Positions 1 through 6,369 of a stretch of 10,203 bases of DNA are shown here, one piece after another. The position numbers were made by a program, and so were the translations under genes. The first letter of the stretch is position 1. The number at the start of each line of letters is the position of its first letter. Location: the NCBI GenBank assembly GCA_026706225.1, contig JAPOZE010000582.1:1-10203 (forward strand). Direction: 5' to 3'. Below the pieces are notes generated by a model. The model was not told the origin of the DNA, did no database searches, and worked only from the letters and a program-made list of their open reading frames with translations. The stretch comes from Acidobacteriota bacterium. GTDB taxonomy: Bacteria > Acidobacteriota > Terriglobia > Versatilivoradales > Versatilivoraceae.

Positions 1-826
1 TGGATTCGGCGTTTCGGATCACCGGCGTCAACAACCCCTCTTCCAGGCTGACCGCGAACTCCAGGTCCACCTGAGCATGGCGAAGTATGCCCTCCCCCGT
101 GAAGGAAGCGTTGAGCTGCGGCACCCGGGTCAGGGCCATGGCCGCCGCCTTCAACACCAGGTCATTGAGGCTCAGCTTGCTTCCACCCCACTCCTCCACG
201 GAGGCGTTGACTTGAGCCTGCAACTCCAACAGGGGCTCGGCATCGATCTCCATCTGCAGGTAGAAATGGGGGATGCGGGTCTTGCTCTCCACCATGCGTT
301 CAGCGATGAGCTGCCGCATGGAGCTTAGGGGAACCCGTCGGCTCCCGGCAGCGGGGGGCTGGTCCGAAGAGGAGCCGGCGCCGCCTGCAGCCAGCACGTC
401 TCGATGGAGGATGCGTCCGGAAGGCCCGGAACCCGCCACCCCGGCCAGGTCCAGATTCCTCTCCTGGGCGGCTTTTCGAGCCCGGGGCGAGGCCTTGACC
501 CTCTCCGAGGGAGCCGCTCTGCCGACAGTCCCCGCGGCCATCCGGGGAGAGGCGACTTTCTCGGGTGGGCCGGCGGATTGCGAGGGTTGGCCGCCGGCAA
601 CGACCGCGGCCATGGGTTCGCCAACGGAAACCCTCTGGCCTTCCTCCACATGGATTTCCGACAGGACGCCGTCCTCCAGGGATTCCATCTCCATGGTGGC
701 CTTGTCGGTCTCGATTTCCGCCACCACCTCTCCCCTGGATACGGCCTCTCCAACGCTCTTGAGCCAGCGCACCACCACGCCGTCTTCCATGGTGTCGCTG
801 AGTTTCGGCATGGTGATCTCAGCCAT
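1..826 (-). CDS. pdhC: Dihydrolipoamide acetyltransferase (pyruvate dehydrogenase E2), 3'-truncated by window edge
   Basis: The gene encodes the E2 core subunit of a 2-oxo acid dehydrogenase complex, which moves the acyl group from E1 through a swinging lipoyl arm to coenzyme A in the cytoplasm. The 275 residues visible are uninterrupted. They hold a single N-terminal lipoyl domain (about 2-77, opening MPKLSDTMEDG, lipoyl-lysine K42 in ETDKATME), an Ala/Pro-rich linker, a peripheral subunit-binding domain (about 111-147, GVAGSGPSGRI) and the start of the catalytic domain from about 163, with IPHFYLQMEID. The lipoyl and IPHFYL motifs favour a pyruvate-type E2 over 2-oxoglutarate or branched-chain types. 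The catalytic HxxxDG motif lies beyond the edge. The ATG at 826-824 follows GGGAG with a 5-nt spacer. No E1 gene lies upstream; an O-antigen-ligase gene on the same strand does, 266 bp away. The complete family is usually about 400-450 residues. Confidence 0.93.
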   Translation of the reverse strand, partial: MAEITMPKLSDTMEDGVVVRWLKSVGEAVSRGEVVAEIETDKATMEMESLEDGVLSEIHVEEGQRVSVGEPMAAVVAGGQPSQSAGPPEKVASPRMAAGTVGRAAPSERVKASPRARKAAQERNLDLAGVAGSGPSGRILHRDVLAAGGAGSSSDQPPAAGSRRVPLSSMRQLIAERMVESKTRIPHFYLQMEIDAEPLLELQAQVNASVEEWGGSKLSLNDLVLKAAAMALTRVPQLNASFTGEGILRHAQVDLEFAVSLEEGLLTPVIRNAES

Positions 827-921
827 GGCTGCTCCCGGCGTTCATCCCTGACCCCACGAGGGGCCTGCCGCTCCGGCTCTGCCGCCACCGGCTCAATGAG
901 CACAAACCGGCTTGTCTTCAG

Positions 922-962
922 CGGTCGCGACCGTATTGTACAGCAGCGCTCACTCCAATGAA
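922..962 (-). promoter_or_regulatory. Candidate E2 promoter with 12-bp palindrome at the predicted transcription start
   Basis: Read on the minus strand, TACAAT (940-935) matches five of six bases of a sigma70 -10 box. The hexamer TTCATT (962-957) sits 16 nt upstream as a weak -35, matching three of six. Directly after the -10 box lies a perfect 12-bp palindrome, CGGTCGCGACCG (933-922), so the start site would fall inside it. That would suit an operator. It would leave a leader of about 100 nt before the E2 start codon. The -35 match is poor and the regulator is unknown, so this is a candidate only. Confidence 0.3.
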
Positions 963-979
963 CACCAACAGAAACGAAC
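951..979 (-). repeat. Short 'GTTCATTGG'-type degenerate repeat block
   Basis: The minus strand here reads roughly GGTGTTCATTGGAGTG, preceded by GTTCGTTTCTGTT. It looks like a loose direct repeat with a period of about 10 nt. On the plus strand the segments are CCAATGAACA, CCAACAGAAA and CGAAC. It lies 47 nt from the larger CACGAAG repeat in the same spacer and overlaps the candidate -35 region of the E2 gene. Only one such block is visible in the window, so its status as a repeat family member rests on internal periodicity and general resemblance to intergenic repeats in related genomes. Confidence 0.3.
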
Positions 980-1026
980 CTGCCGGAACGACAGGCGGCA
1001 CCCTGACCCTTCCGCAATCGGTTGCG

Positions 1027-1078
1027 CTTCGTGTCCCTTCGTGGCCTTGGTGCCCCTTGGTGGATTTCTCTTTTTCCC
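1027..1078 (-). repeat. 10-nt-period CACGAAG intergenic repeat, copy 1
   Basis: On the minus strand this stretch is an A-rich lead (GGAAAAAGAGAAATC) followed by four degenerate units: CACCAAGGGG, CACCAAGGC, CACGAAGGGA and CACGAAG. It begins 15 nt after the TGA stop of the O-antigen-ligase gene and is non-coding. The same arrangement of A-rich lead plus tandem CACGAAG-like units recurs at 4273-4303 and 6261-6326, all in the same absolute orientation. The 10-nt period is close to one DNA helical turn. Whether it acts at DNA or RNA level cannot be read from the sequence. Confidence 0.7.
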
Positions 1079-1092
1079 TCCGCCGACGATCC

Positions 1093-2328
1093 TCAGGCGG
1101 CACCGGCCGGTTCGGGATCTCGTGGTGCGCTCCCGGCGGTCGGACCCAGGGCATAGGGCGCCGAAACCAGGAACAGGAAGACCATCAATACTTCGGAGTC
1201 CCCGAAGTTGAACTCGAACAGCCCGGCCAGAAAGAGCCCCAGCAGGCTGAGAAATCCCCCGGCATGGACGGATTTTTCCAGGGAGGGGAGCCCGGCCCGC
1301 CTGAAGCCCCGCCAGTGGTCCCGCCCCATCCGAAGAATAAGCCAGAGCCAGGCGAGGGCGCAGGGAATGCCCCGCTCGGCCGCAAACTGAAGCAGGTTGT
1401 TGTGCATGTGGATCCAGAAGAAGCCTCCCCGTTGACGAGCTTCCGGGTCGGGGTGGTAGTCGAAGAAGACCTTGGAGACTCGCTGGGGACCCACTCCCAC
1501 CCAGGGGTTCGACCGCACCATCTGCACTCCCGTCTTCCAGATCTCCAGGCGGGCGGCGTTGGAGGGGTGCGCCGGGTCCCAAATGCTGGCCAACCGCTGC
1601 TGAAGGGAATCGGGCAGGCACACCACCAGTATCAGGATGCCGGCCCCGCTGACCAGCACCGTCTTCACGGTGGGGAACCTCAACCAGGCAGCCACCAGCA
1701 GGCCGGCAAGGCTGGCGATCCAGACGCTTCGGGTCAGGGTCAGGAGCAGGGCCAGGCCAAGGAAGCAGACGGCCGCCATCCAGAGCGTCCGGCGCCTGGG
1801 AGCGGAAAAGAGCAGGGTGCCCAGCATGGCCAGGAACACCAGCATCAGTCCCCCGCTCAGGGTCATCCAATGGCCCATGAAGCCGGTCAGGCGCCCCTCG
1901 ACACTCCCCAGGGAAGGCACCAGGTACTGCACCAGGGCAAAACCGGCAGCCACCAGGCCGGCTGCGAAAAGGGCATGGAAGGCCCGACCCACCCGTTCTT
2001 TGGAGAAGTAGTTGGCCACCAGCAGGATAATGGCAAACAGCCAGAACTTGTAGATGGGAGGCAAGCCGATTCCGGGCTCGGGAGAGACCAGCCAGGAGAC
2101 TAGGGTGGTCCCGACAAAGAGCAGCAGGGGCAGCTTGATGGGAGGAAAACGAAGGATCGTCCGTTGATTCAGGAGACAGTCGAGCAGGAAGCCCAGAATC
2201 GCCAATCCAAGGAAGATCTGAGATACCGCAATGCTGATCACCGGAAAGACGACCGCCAGGGTCGTCAATCCGAAGACGATGGGATCCAGATGGCGTTTGA
2301 ACCATTGCATGCCGGTGGAAATAGCCAC
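1093..2328 (-). CDS. O-antigen ligase family (Wzy_C) polytopic membrane protein
   Basis: This 411-residue inner-membrane protein has about ten hydrophobic segments, starting with one at 17-50. In this family the protein either joins undecaprenol-linked O-antigen to lipid A-core on the periplasmic face (WaaL type) or polymerises glycans. Family features seen are LTLTRSVW (197-203, with the conserved Arg and Trp), a large loop with NAARLEIWKTG (257-267) and NPWVGVGP (274-281), HMHNNLLQFAAERG (307-320) and a final FEFNFGDSE (371-379). The start is taken as GTG (2328-2326), because AGGGG lies 8 nt upstream; an ATG at 2310 lacks a ribosome site. It follows the methyltransferase stop by 18 bp, suggesting one transcript and a shared surface-glycan role (inference). 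Ligase and polymerase cannot be told apart by sequence alone; an exopolysaccharide role is also possible. Confidence 0.88.
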   Translation of the reverse strand: MAISTGMQWFKRHLDPIVFGLTTLAVVFPVISIAVSQIFLGLAILGFLLDCLLNQRTILRFPPIKLPLLLFVGTTLVSWLVSPEPGIGLPPIYKFWLFAIILLVANYFSKERVGRAFHALFAAGLVAAGFALVQYLVPSLGSVEGRLTGFMGHWMTLSGGLMLVFLAMLGTLLFSAPRRRTLWMAAVCFLGLALLLTLTRSVWIASLAGLLVAAWLRFPTVKTVLVSGAGILILVVCLPDSLQQRLASIWDPAHPSNAARLEIWKTGVQMVRSNPWVGVGPQRVSKVFFDYHPDPEARQRGGFFWIHMHNNLLQFAAERGIPCALAWLWLILRMGRDHWRGFRRAGLPSLEKSVHAGGFLSLLGLFLAGLFEFNFGDSEVLMVFLFLVSAPYALGPTAGSAPRDPEPAGAA

Positions 2329-2346
2329 TCAGGGGACCCCTGGGGA

Positions 2347-3114
2347 TCAAAAAAATTGCGGCCGCTCGCTCGCCCCCAGCGCCTGCTTGCGAGCCACCAC
2401 CACCTGCCGGTCAAAGCCCCAGCCGGTCACGTCTTCGCCCCGGACCAGGCGGCGCCGGCTGAAGCCGGCCGCGCCCAGCCGATCCAGAATATCGGTTCCG
2501 TAGTTGCGAAAACAGAGAACGGCCCCGGAACCTCGAATGCGGTCCCCGTGATATTCGGGTGGCAGCAGGTGCTCCAGGCGGCCGTTTACCAGCCGGGCTC
2601 TCTCCACCGTCTTCTCACCGCCGTCCATGGGAACGGTGAACAGCAGGCATCCGCCGGGCCTGAGCACCCGGTGCAGCTCTCGAAAGCCCTCCAGGTCACG
2701 GGGAACGTGCTCGAAGACCTCGGTCGAGGTGCAGACGTCGAAACAACTGTCGGGGTAGGTCAGTTGCTGCACGTCCTGACACTGAACCCCTGCCTTGTAT
2801 TGCCCGGGAGGCACGTTATCGAAATACTCGGAAAGCGTCAGCTTGCCGGCATGCCTGCGAAGATAGGCTACCAGGGGACCCCTTGAGGACAACTCGTACA
2901 CATGCCGGTGGGACAGGTCGGGGAGGATACCCTTCAGCACGCTCACAAAGGAGAGAGTGGCCGCGCTGGAGCGGCACCTGAGACAGCGGACGGCCATTTC
3001 GTAGTCATCCAGCTTGACGAACCCCGTGCGGCCGCACAAGGGACAATCGCCCAGCCTGACCCCGATCTTGCGCCAATTCAGCAGCTCCGCGGCTGTCCGA
3101 ATCTCCCTCAACAT
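2347..3114 (-). CDS. Class I SAM-dependent methyltransferase with N-terminal zinc ribbon
   Basis: This 255-residue cytoplasmic protein has two parts. The first is a four-cysteine zinc-ribbon-like module (C24, C27, C44, C47; CPLCG and CLRC). The second is a Methyltransf_11-like Rossmann domain. Motif I is atypical: VYELSSRGP (72-80) stands where the glycine-rich VLDxGxGxG loop is usual. The later motifs are clear: a DVQQLTYPDSCFDV acidic segment (114-127), STEVFEHVPRD (130-140) and VLRPGGCLLFTVPM (150-163). The substrate is unknown; the position 18 bp before an O-antigen-ligase gene suggests a glycan or lipid-linked sugar (inference). The ATG at 3114-3112 has AGGGC 6 nt upstream, and the gene starts 31 bp after dus ends. 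Alternative targets such as small metabolites or quinones are not excluded. Confidence 0.85.
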   Translation of the reverse strand: MLREIRTAAELLNWRKIGVRLGDCPLCGRTGFVKLDDYEMAVRCLRCRSSAATLSFVSVLKGILPDLSHRHVYELSSRGPLVAYLRRHAGKLTLSEYFDNVPPGQYKAGVQCQDVQQLTYPDSCFDVCTSTEVFEHVPRDLEGFRELHRVLRPGGCLLFTVPMDGGEKTVERARLVNGRLEHLLPPEYHGDRIRGSGAVLCFRNYGTDILDRLGAAGFSRRRLVRGEDVTGWGFDRQVVVARKQALGASERPQFF

Positions 3115-3145
3115 GGTCTTGCCCTGAGCGATCGCTGCCGAAGGG

Positions 3146-4270
3146 CTACTGGAGTCGAGTGCGCCCTTTCATGGTCTTGGGGGTGTCGAAAAAATCGTCG
3201 ATGACCCGGCGCGCCGCCTTCAGATCGCGGCAGCGGTTCACCTGGGTGGAGAGGAAATGCCCGAAATGGACCCACTTGTGTCCCCAAGCCAGAAACAGCC
3301 GCAGGCGTGGCAATTGCTCGGCCGGAGTGAACCCGGCTTCCAACCGGTCGCAAAAAAACGAAAGGGCCCGCCGGTATTCCCGGCCTTCCTCCTCCGCCGT
3401 CCGGGGAGCCTGCTGCCCCTCCCTTCCCCTGGGCCGGGCAAACCCCAACTGCTCGGCCACCTGCCAGAAAATCCAGGGCCTGGCGGTGGCGGCCCGAGCC
3501 ACCATCACGCCGTCACAACCCGTCTGCTGCAGCATGCGCACGATATCCGAGGCCTGCTGGACATCCCCATTGCCGATGACCGGGATTCGCACGGCATCCC
3601 GCACCCTGCCGATGTACTCCCAGTTGGCCTGGCCGCGCCGGTGCTGAGACTGAATTCGGGGATGGAGCGTGATCCAGTCCGCTCCCGCCTGCTCCAGCAT
3701 CCTGGCAAAATCCACCAGATACTCGGGATCGTCCTTGAGCCCGGTTCTCATCTTCACCGAGAGCGGCAGGGAAGTGAGCCGCCGGGTGGTGCGCACCACC
3801 TCTTCGGCGTACCGGATGTCGCCCATCAGGGCCACTCCCCAGTTGTGCTTGAGGACCTTGCTGACCGGGCAGCCCATGTTGATATCGATTCCGGCCGGCG
3901 AGAGGGTCATCAACTTTCTGAGCGAAGGCGCGATCCAACACTCATCGTTCCCCAGCAGTTGCGGAATCAGGTCCCGTTCCTCCGCGCCCACCCGGGTCTT
4001 GGGGGTCCGGCCGACCTCCTCCCCGGGCAGAATGCGCGTGGATAACATCTCCGTAAACAGCAGGGTTTCGCCGTTGCCCGGAAGGTACGTTCGAACGAGC
4101 TGGCGAAAGGCAAGGTGCGACAATCCGGCCATGGGGGCGAAGATTACCGGAAAGTCGACCCGGATCCCGTTGCCGAAGGGAACGCGAAACAGCCGGCTGT
4201 CCCGCAGCCTGGCGGACGCCGCCTCTGGAACCGGGACGAGTCTCGACACGGGCTCTTCCACGCTGATCAT
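3146..4270 (-). CDS. dus: tRNA-dihydrouridine synthase
   Basis: The 374-residue flavoenzyme reduces specific uridines in the tRNA D-loop to dihydrouridine, using FMN and NAD(P)H. The TIM-barrel landmarks are in order: FAPMAGLS (44-51, FMN loop), INMGCP with the catalytic Cys at 134, SVKMRTG (171-177) with the FMN-contacting lysine, ITLHPRIQSQ (200-209), VIGNGDV (231-237) and GVMVARAATARPWIF (254-268). A helical tRNA-binding C-terminal domain follows (FLAWGHKWVHFGHF). LHPR replaces the more common VHGR, so it may belong to a less-studied Dus subgroup; DusA, B and C assignment is not possible here. The N-terminus is about 35 residues longer than the barrel needs. The ATG (4270-4268) has AAGGGG 9 nt upstream, inside an intergenic repeat. 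It heads the tight dus-methyltransferase-ligase run. Confidence 0.95.
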   Translation of the reverse strand: MISVEEPVSRLVPVPEAASARLRDSRLFRVPFGNGIRVDFPVIFAPMAGLSHLAFRQLVRTYLPGNGETLLFTEMLSTRILPGEEVGRTPKTRVGAEERDLIPQLLGNDECWIAPSLRKLMTLSPAGIDINMGCPVSKVLKHNWGVALMGDIRYAEEVVRTTRRLTSLPLSVKMRTGLKDDPEYLVDFARMLEQAGADWITLHPRIQSQHRRGQANWEYIGRVRDAVRIPVIGNGDVQQASDIVRMLQQTGCDGVMVARAATARPWIFWQVAEQLGFARPRGREGQQAPRTAEEEGREYRRALSFFCDRLEAGFTPAEQLPRLRLFLAWGHKWVHFGHFLSTQVNRCRDLKAARRVIDDFFDTPKTMKGRTRLQ

Positions 4271-4272
4271 GG

Positions 4273-4303
4273 CTTCGTGCCCCTTCGTGGAAATCTTTCT
4301 TGT
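4273..4303 (-). repeat. 10-nt-period CACGAAG intergenic repeat, copy 2, abutting the dus start
   Basis: The minus strand reads an A-rich lead (AAGAAAGATTTC) and then CACGAAGGGG and CACGAAG, ending two bases before the dus ATG. It fills half of the 63-bp spacer between the TPR stop and dus. Its first unit provides AAGGGG (4285-4280), the only good Shine-Dalgarno candidate for dus. It is the shortest of the three copies, with two units against four or five. Confidence 0.65.
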
Positions 4304-4333
4304 TATGTCCGTCGGACCGAGGGCACAGGCCGG

Positions 4334-4822
4334 CTAATGGACAGTCATGTCCATGTTGCCGATGGCTTTCAGGGCCACTTCATTCTCGGGATCGATTTCC
4401 AGCGCCTGCATGTACTCGTCCAGGGCCTTCATCTGTTCGCCCTTTGCCAGGTAGATGTGCCCCAGGTTCAGGTAGGGGAAATGCTTGGGATCGTACCGCT
4501 TGGCCTTCTTGGCCTTTTCCAGCCAGCCGATGGCCTGGTCCATTTGACCCTGGCGCATCAGGTAGACACCGATGTCGTTGTAGGGATTGCCGAACTCGGG
4601 ATCGACCGCAATCGCCAGGTGGCAATCACGGATGGCCTGGTCGAGCATGCCCAGAAACGATACGGCCCAACCCCGGTAGGTGTAGCCTTCGGCGGTCGGA
4701 TGGACGGCGACACTTCGGTTGAAGAGTCCGACCGCCGTGAGAAAGCGGCCCTTGACCAGGTGTTTGACCCCCTCTTCCCAAAGGGTGCGCGCCTGTTTCT
4801 GGTTCGGATCTTCGGAATTCAT
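4334..4822 (-). CDS. Small tetratricopeptide-repeat protein
   Basis: This 162-residue protein is almost entirely TPR solenoid. About four repeats are visible: 11-43 (ARTLWEEGVKHLVKGRF), 44-77, 78-113 (NPYNDIGVYLMRQGQMDQAI) and 114-147 (YLNLGHIYLAKGEQMKALDE), each closing with a VxP, VDP, YDP or IDP turn. There is no signal peptide or membrane segment, so a cytoplasmic protein-binding scaffold is expected; the partner is unknown. The ATG at 4822-4820 has no convincing Shine-Dalgarno sequence. A weak sigma70-like pair (TTGCCT at 4865-4860, TATCCT at 4841-4836, 18-nt spacing) lies so close that the leader would be only a few bases. It is divergent from ispG and 63 bp upstream of dus. Confidence 0.87.
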   Translation of the reverse strand: MNSEDPNQKQARTLWEEGVKHLVKGRFLTAVGLFNRSVAVHPTAEGYTYRGWAVSFLGMLDQAIRDCHLAIAVDPEFGNPYNDIGVYLMRQGQMDQAIGWLEKAKKAKRYDPKHFPYLNLGHIYLAKGEQMKALDEYMQALEIDPENEVALKAIGNMDMTVH

Positions 4823-4877
4823 GGCTATGGCCAGTAGGATAACCCCCCCGATTGGTTTCAGGCAAGCACAGCCCGGC

Positions 4878-4905
4878 TTGACCCGAAATCGGCAATTCCT
4901 TTACT
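4878..4905 (+). promoter_or_regulatory. Candidate sigma70 promoter for ispG
   Basis: TTGACC (4878-4883, five of six matches) and TTTACT (4900-4905, four of six) are separated by 16 nt in the 135-bp divergent spacer. Transcription would start near 4912, giving a leader of about 45 nt. A second perfect -35-like hexamer, TTGACA, occurs at 4911-4916 but has no -10 partner at 16-18 nt. Confidence 0.35.
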
Positions 4906-4919
4906 CTTTGTTGACAGTA

Positions 4920-4933
4920 GCCTGACCTCAGGC
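4920..4933. promoter_or_regulatory. Inverted repeat in the ispG leader (possible operator)
   Basis: GCCTGA and TCAGGC form perfect 6-bp arms around a 2-bp centre. The site lies between the candidate ispG promoter and the ribosome site. The centre is too small for a stable RNA hairpin with all six pairs, so a protein-binding site is the likelier reading. A chance occurrence is possible. Confidence 0.2.
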
Positions 4934-4944
4934 CAACCACGAGC

Positions 4945-4950
4945 GGAGAG
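4945..4950 (+). promoter_or_regulatory. ispG ribosome binding site
   Basis: GGAGAG lies 7 nt before the ATG at 4958 and supports that start codon. The downstream protein begins with the normal IspG N-terminus. Confidence 0.7.
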
Positions 4951-4957
4951 ACTTCGG

Positions 4958-6214
4958 ATGGAAACGATCCAAAGGCGGCAGACGGTGGCGGTGCGGGTAG
5001 GATCGGTCATGGTGGGCTCCGGATATCCGGTGGCGGTGCAGTCCATGACCAACACCGACACGGCAGATGCGGCCGGCACCGCCAGCCAGGTGGCCGCGCT
5101 GGCCCTTTCGGGCTCCGAGATCGTTCGGATCACGGTCAACAACGACCAGGCAGCCCGGGCGGTCCCCGAGATCGCGGCTCGGCTGAACGACCTGGGAATC
5201 GAAGTCCCGCTGGTGGGCGACTTTCACTACAACGGGCATCTTCTGCTCAGCCGCTATCCCGACTGCGCCCGCACTCTGGCCAAGTACCGCATCAATCCCG
5301 GCAACGTCGGCGCCGGAAGGCACCGGGACGAGAACTTCCGGCGCATGATCGAGGTGGCCAACCAGAACGCCAAGCCGGTCAGGATCGGGGTGAACTGGGG
5401 GTCGCTGGACCAGGTGCTGCTGGTTCGCCTGATGGATGAAAACGCGGCTTCCTCCCAGCCGAAGGACTCGGCAGAGGTGACCCGGGACGCCATCGTCAGG
5501 AGCGGGCTGGAATCGGCCCGGTTGGCGGAAGAATACGGGATGCCTCACGACCGCATCATCCTGAGCGCCAAGGTCTCCGGAGTCCAGGATCTCATCCGGG
5601 TCTACCGGGTCCTGGCGGGCCGATGCGACTATCCCCTGCACCTGGGACTGACCGAGGCGGGCATGGGGACCAAGGGGATCGTTGCCAGCTCGGCTGCCCT
5701 GGCCGTGCTGCTGCAAGAGGGAATCGGAGATACCATTCGAGTCTCCCTGACCCCCGCTCCCGGGGGAGACCGCACCGAAGAGGTCCAGGTCTGCCAGCAG
5801 ATTCTCCAGTCCATGGGAATTCGCAGCTTTCTGCCTCAAGTGACCGCCTGCCCGGGATGCGGCCGCACCACCAGCACCTTCTTTCAGGAAATGGCCGAGG
5901 AAATCCAGACCTATCTGAAAAACCGCATGCCGGCCTGGAAGGACCGCTATGAGGGTGTGGAAGACCTCAAGGTTGCGGTCATGGGCTGCGTGGTCAATGG
6001 CCCCGGGGAATCCAAGCACGCCCATATCGGCATTTCCCTTCCCGGCACGGGAGAGGACCCCAAGGCGCCCGTGTTTGTCGACGGCCGACTCCAGACCACC
6101 TTGCGGGGCGCGGGACTGGTGGCCGAGTTTCTGGAACTGATCGATGAATACGTGGACTCCCACTACTCCAGGAAAGACGCCGCGCTTCCGGTAGGGCAGG
6201 AACCCGGCGGCTGA
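4958..6214 (+). CDS. ispG: 4-hydroxy-3-methylbut-2-en-1-yl diphosphate synthase (IspG/GcpE)
   Basis: This [4Fe-4S] enzyme converts methylerythritol cyclodiphosphate to HMBPP, the penultimate step of the MEP pathway to isoprenoids (quinone tails, undecaprenyl carriers). The 418-residue protein starts with the conserved VMVG(S)[14 protein letters not shown] region (17-35). It continues with RINPGNVG (111-118) and [13 protein letters not shown] (228-240), and carries cluster cysteines C298 and C301 (CPGCGRT) and C344 with E351 ([11 protein letters not shown]). It is longer than E. coli IspG (372 residues). The extra sequence is in the second half, as in the alphaproteobacterial-type long form. 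No residue known to be essential is missing. It stands alone, divergent from the TPR gene, with a likely own promoter. The supply of undecaprenyl carrier links it loosely to the neighbouring O-antigen gene, but nothing shows co-regulation. Confidence 0.97.
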   Translation: METIQRRQTVAVRVGSVMVGSGYPVAVQSMTNTDTADAAGTASQVAALALSGSEIVRITVNNDQAARAVPEIAARLNDLGIEVPLVGDFHYNGHLLLSRYPDCARTLAKYRINPGNVGAGRHRDENFRRMIEVANQNAKPVRIGVNWGSLDQVLLVRLMDENAASSQPKDSAEVTRDAIVRSGLESARLAEEYGMPHDRIILSAKVSGVQDLIRVYRVLAGRCDYPLHLGLTEAGMGTKGIVASSAALAVLLQEGIGDTIRVSLTPAPGGDRTEEVQVCQQILQSMGIRSFLPQVTACPGCGRTTSTFFQEMAEEIQTYLKNRMPAWKDRYEGVEDLKVAVMGCVVNGPGESKHAHIGISLPGTGEDPKAPVFVDGRLQTTLRGAGLVAEFLELIDEYVDSHYSRKDAALPVGQEPGG

Positions 6215-6260
6215 CCCGCCTGGTCTCCCGGGGCGCCGCCTGGTGGCGACACAGCTCATT

Positions 6261-6326
6261 TTCGTTTCTTCGTGGCCCTGCGTCGTTCTTCGTGGCTCCT
6301 GGTGGAACTCTTTTTCTCTTCGTGCC
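6261..6326 (-). repeat. 10-nt-period CACGAAG intergenic repeat, copy 3
   Basis: The minus strand reads CACGAAGAGA, an A-rich stretch ending AAAGAGTTC, then CACCAGGAGC, CACGAAGAAC, GACGCAGGGC and CACGAAGAAA: five units, four of them in exact 10-nt register. It fills much of the 155-bp gap between ispG and the DUF3108 gene, starting 46 nt after the ispG stop. Unlike copies 1 and 2, it is antisense to the flanking genes, although all three copies have the same orientation in the window. Confidence 0.65.
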
Positions 6327-6369
6327 GATTCCTGGATTGGGAACTAACCTGTCCAACCCCTGGTGAGAT

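Noticed and set aside
1027..1078. Could the tandem CACGAAG units be a CRISPR array?
   Set aside because: The period is only 10 nt with degenerate units and no spacers, and no cas gene is present.
958..2103. Plus-strand open frame (381 codons) opposite the O-antigen-ligase gene
   Set aside because: Low-complexity Gln-, Pro-, Gly- and His-rich sequence antisense to a conserved membrane protein; its start lies in repeat DNA.
2330..2885. CAGGGGACCCCT occurring at both about 2330 and about 2874
   Set aside because: One copy is within methyltransferase codons and the motif is simple GC palindrome; two copies do not make a repeat family.
4307..4317. 11-bp palindrome GTCCGTCGGAC between the TPR and dus genes
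   Set aside because: Single short palindrome with a 1-base centre, not placed relative to a promoter; likely chance.
6206..6240. Hairpin GGCGG/CCGCC overlapping the ispG stop, and GC-rich sequence after it
   Set aside because: No U-tract follows, the first stem includes coding sequence, and GC-rich inverted repeats are common by chance here, so it was not called a terminator.
4928..6259. Minus-strand open frame (443 codons) opposite ispG
   Set aside because: Antisense to a fully conserved ispG, no recognisable domain, Gly/His/Asp-rich shadow composition.
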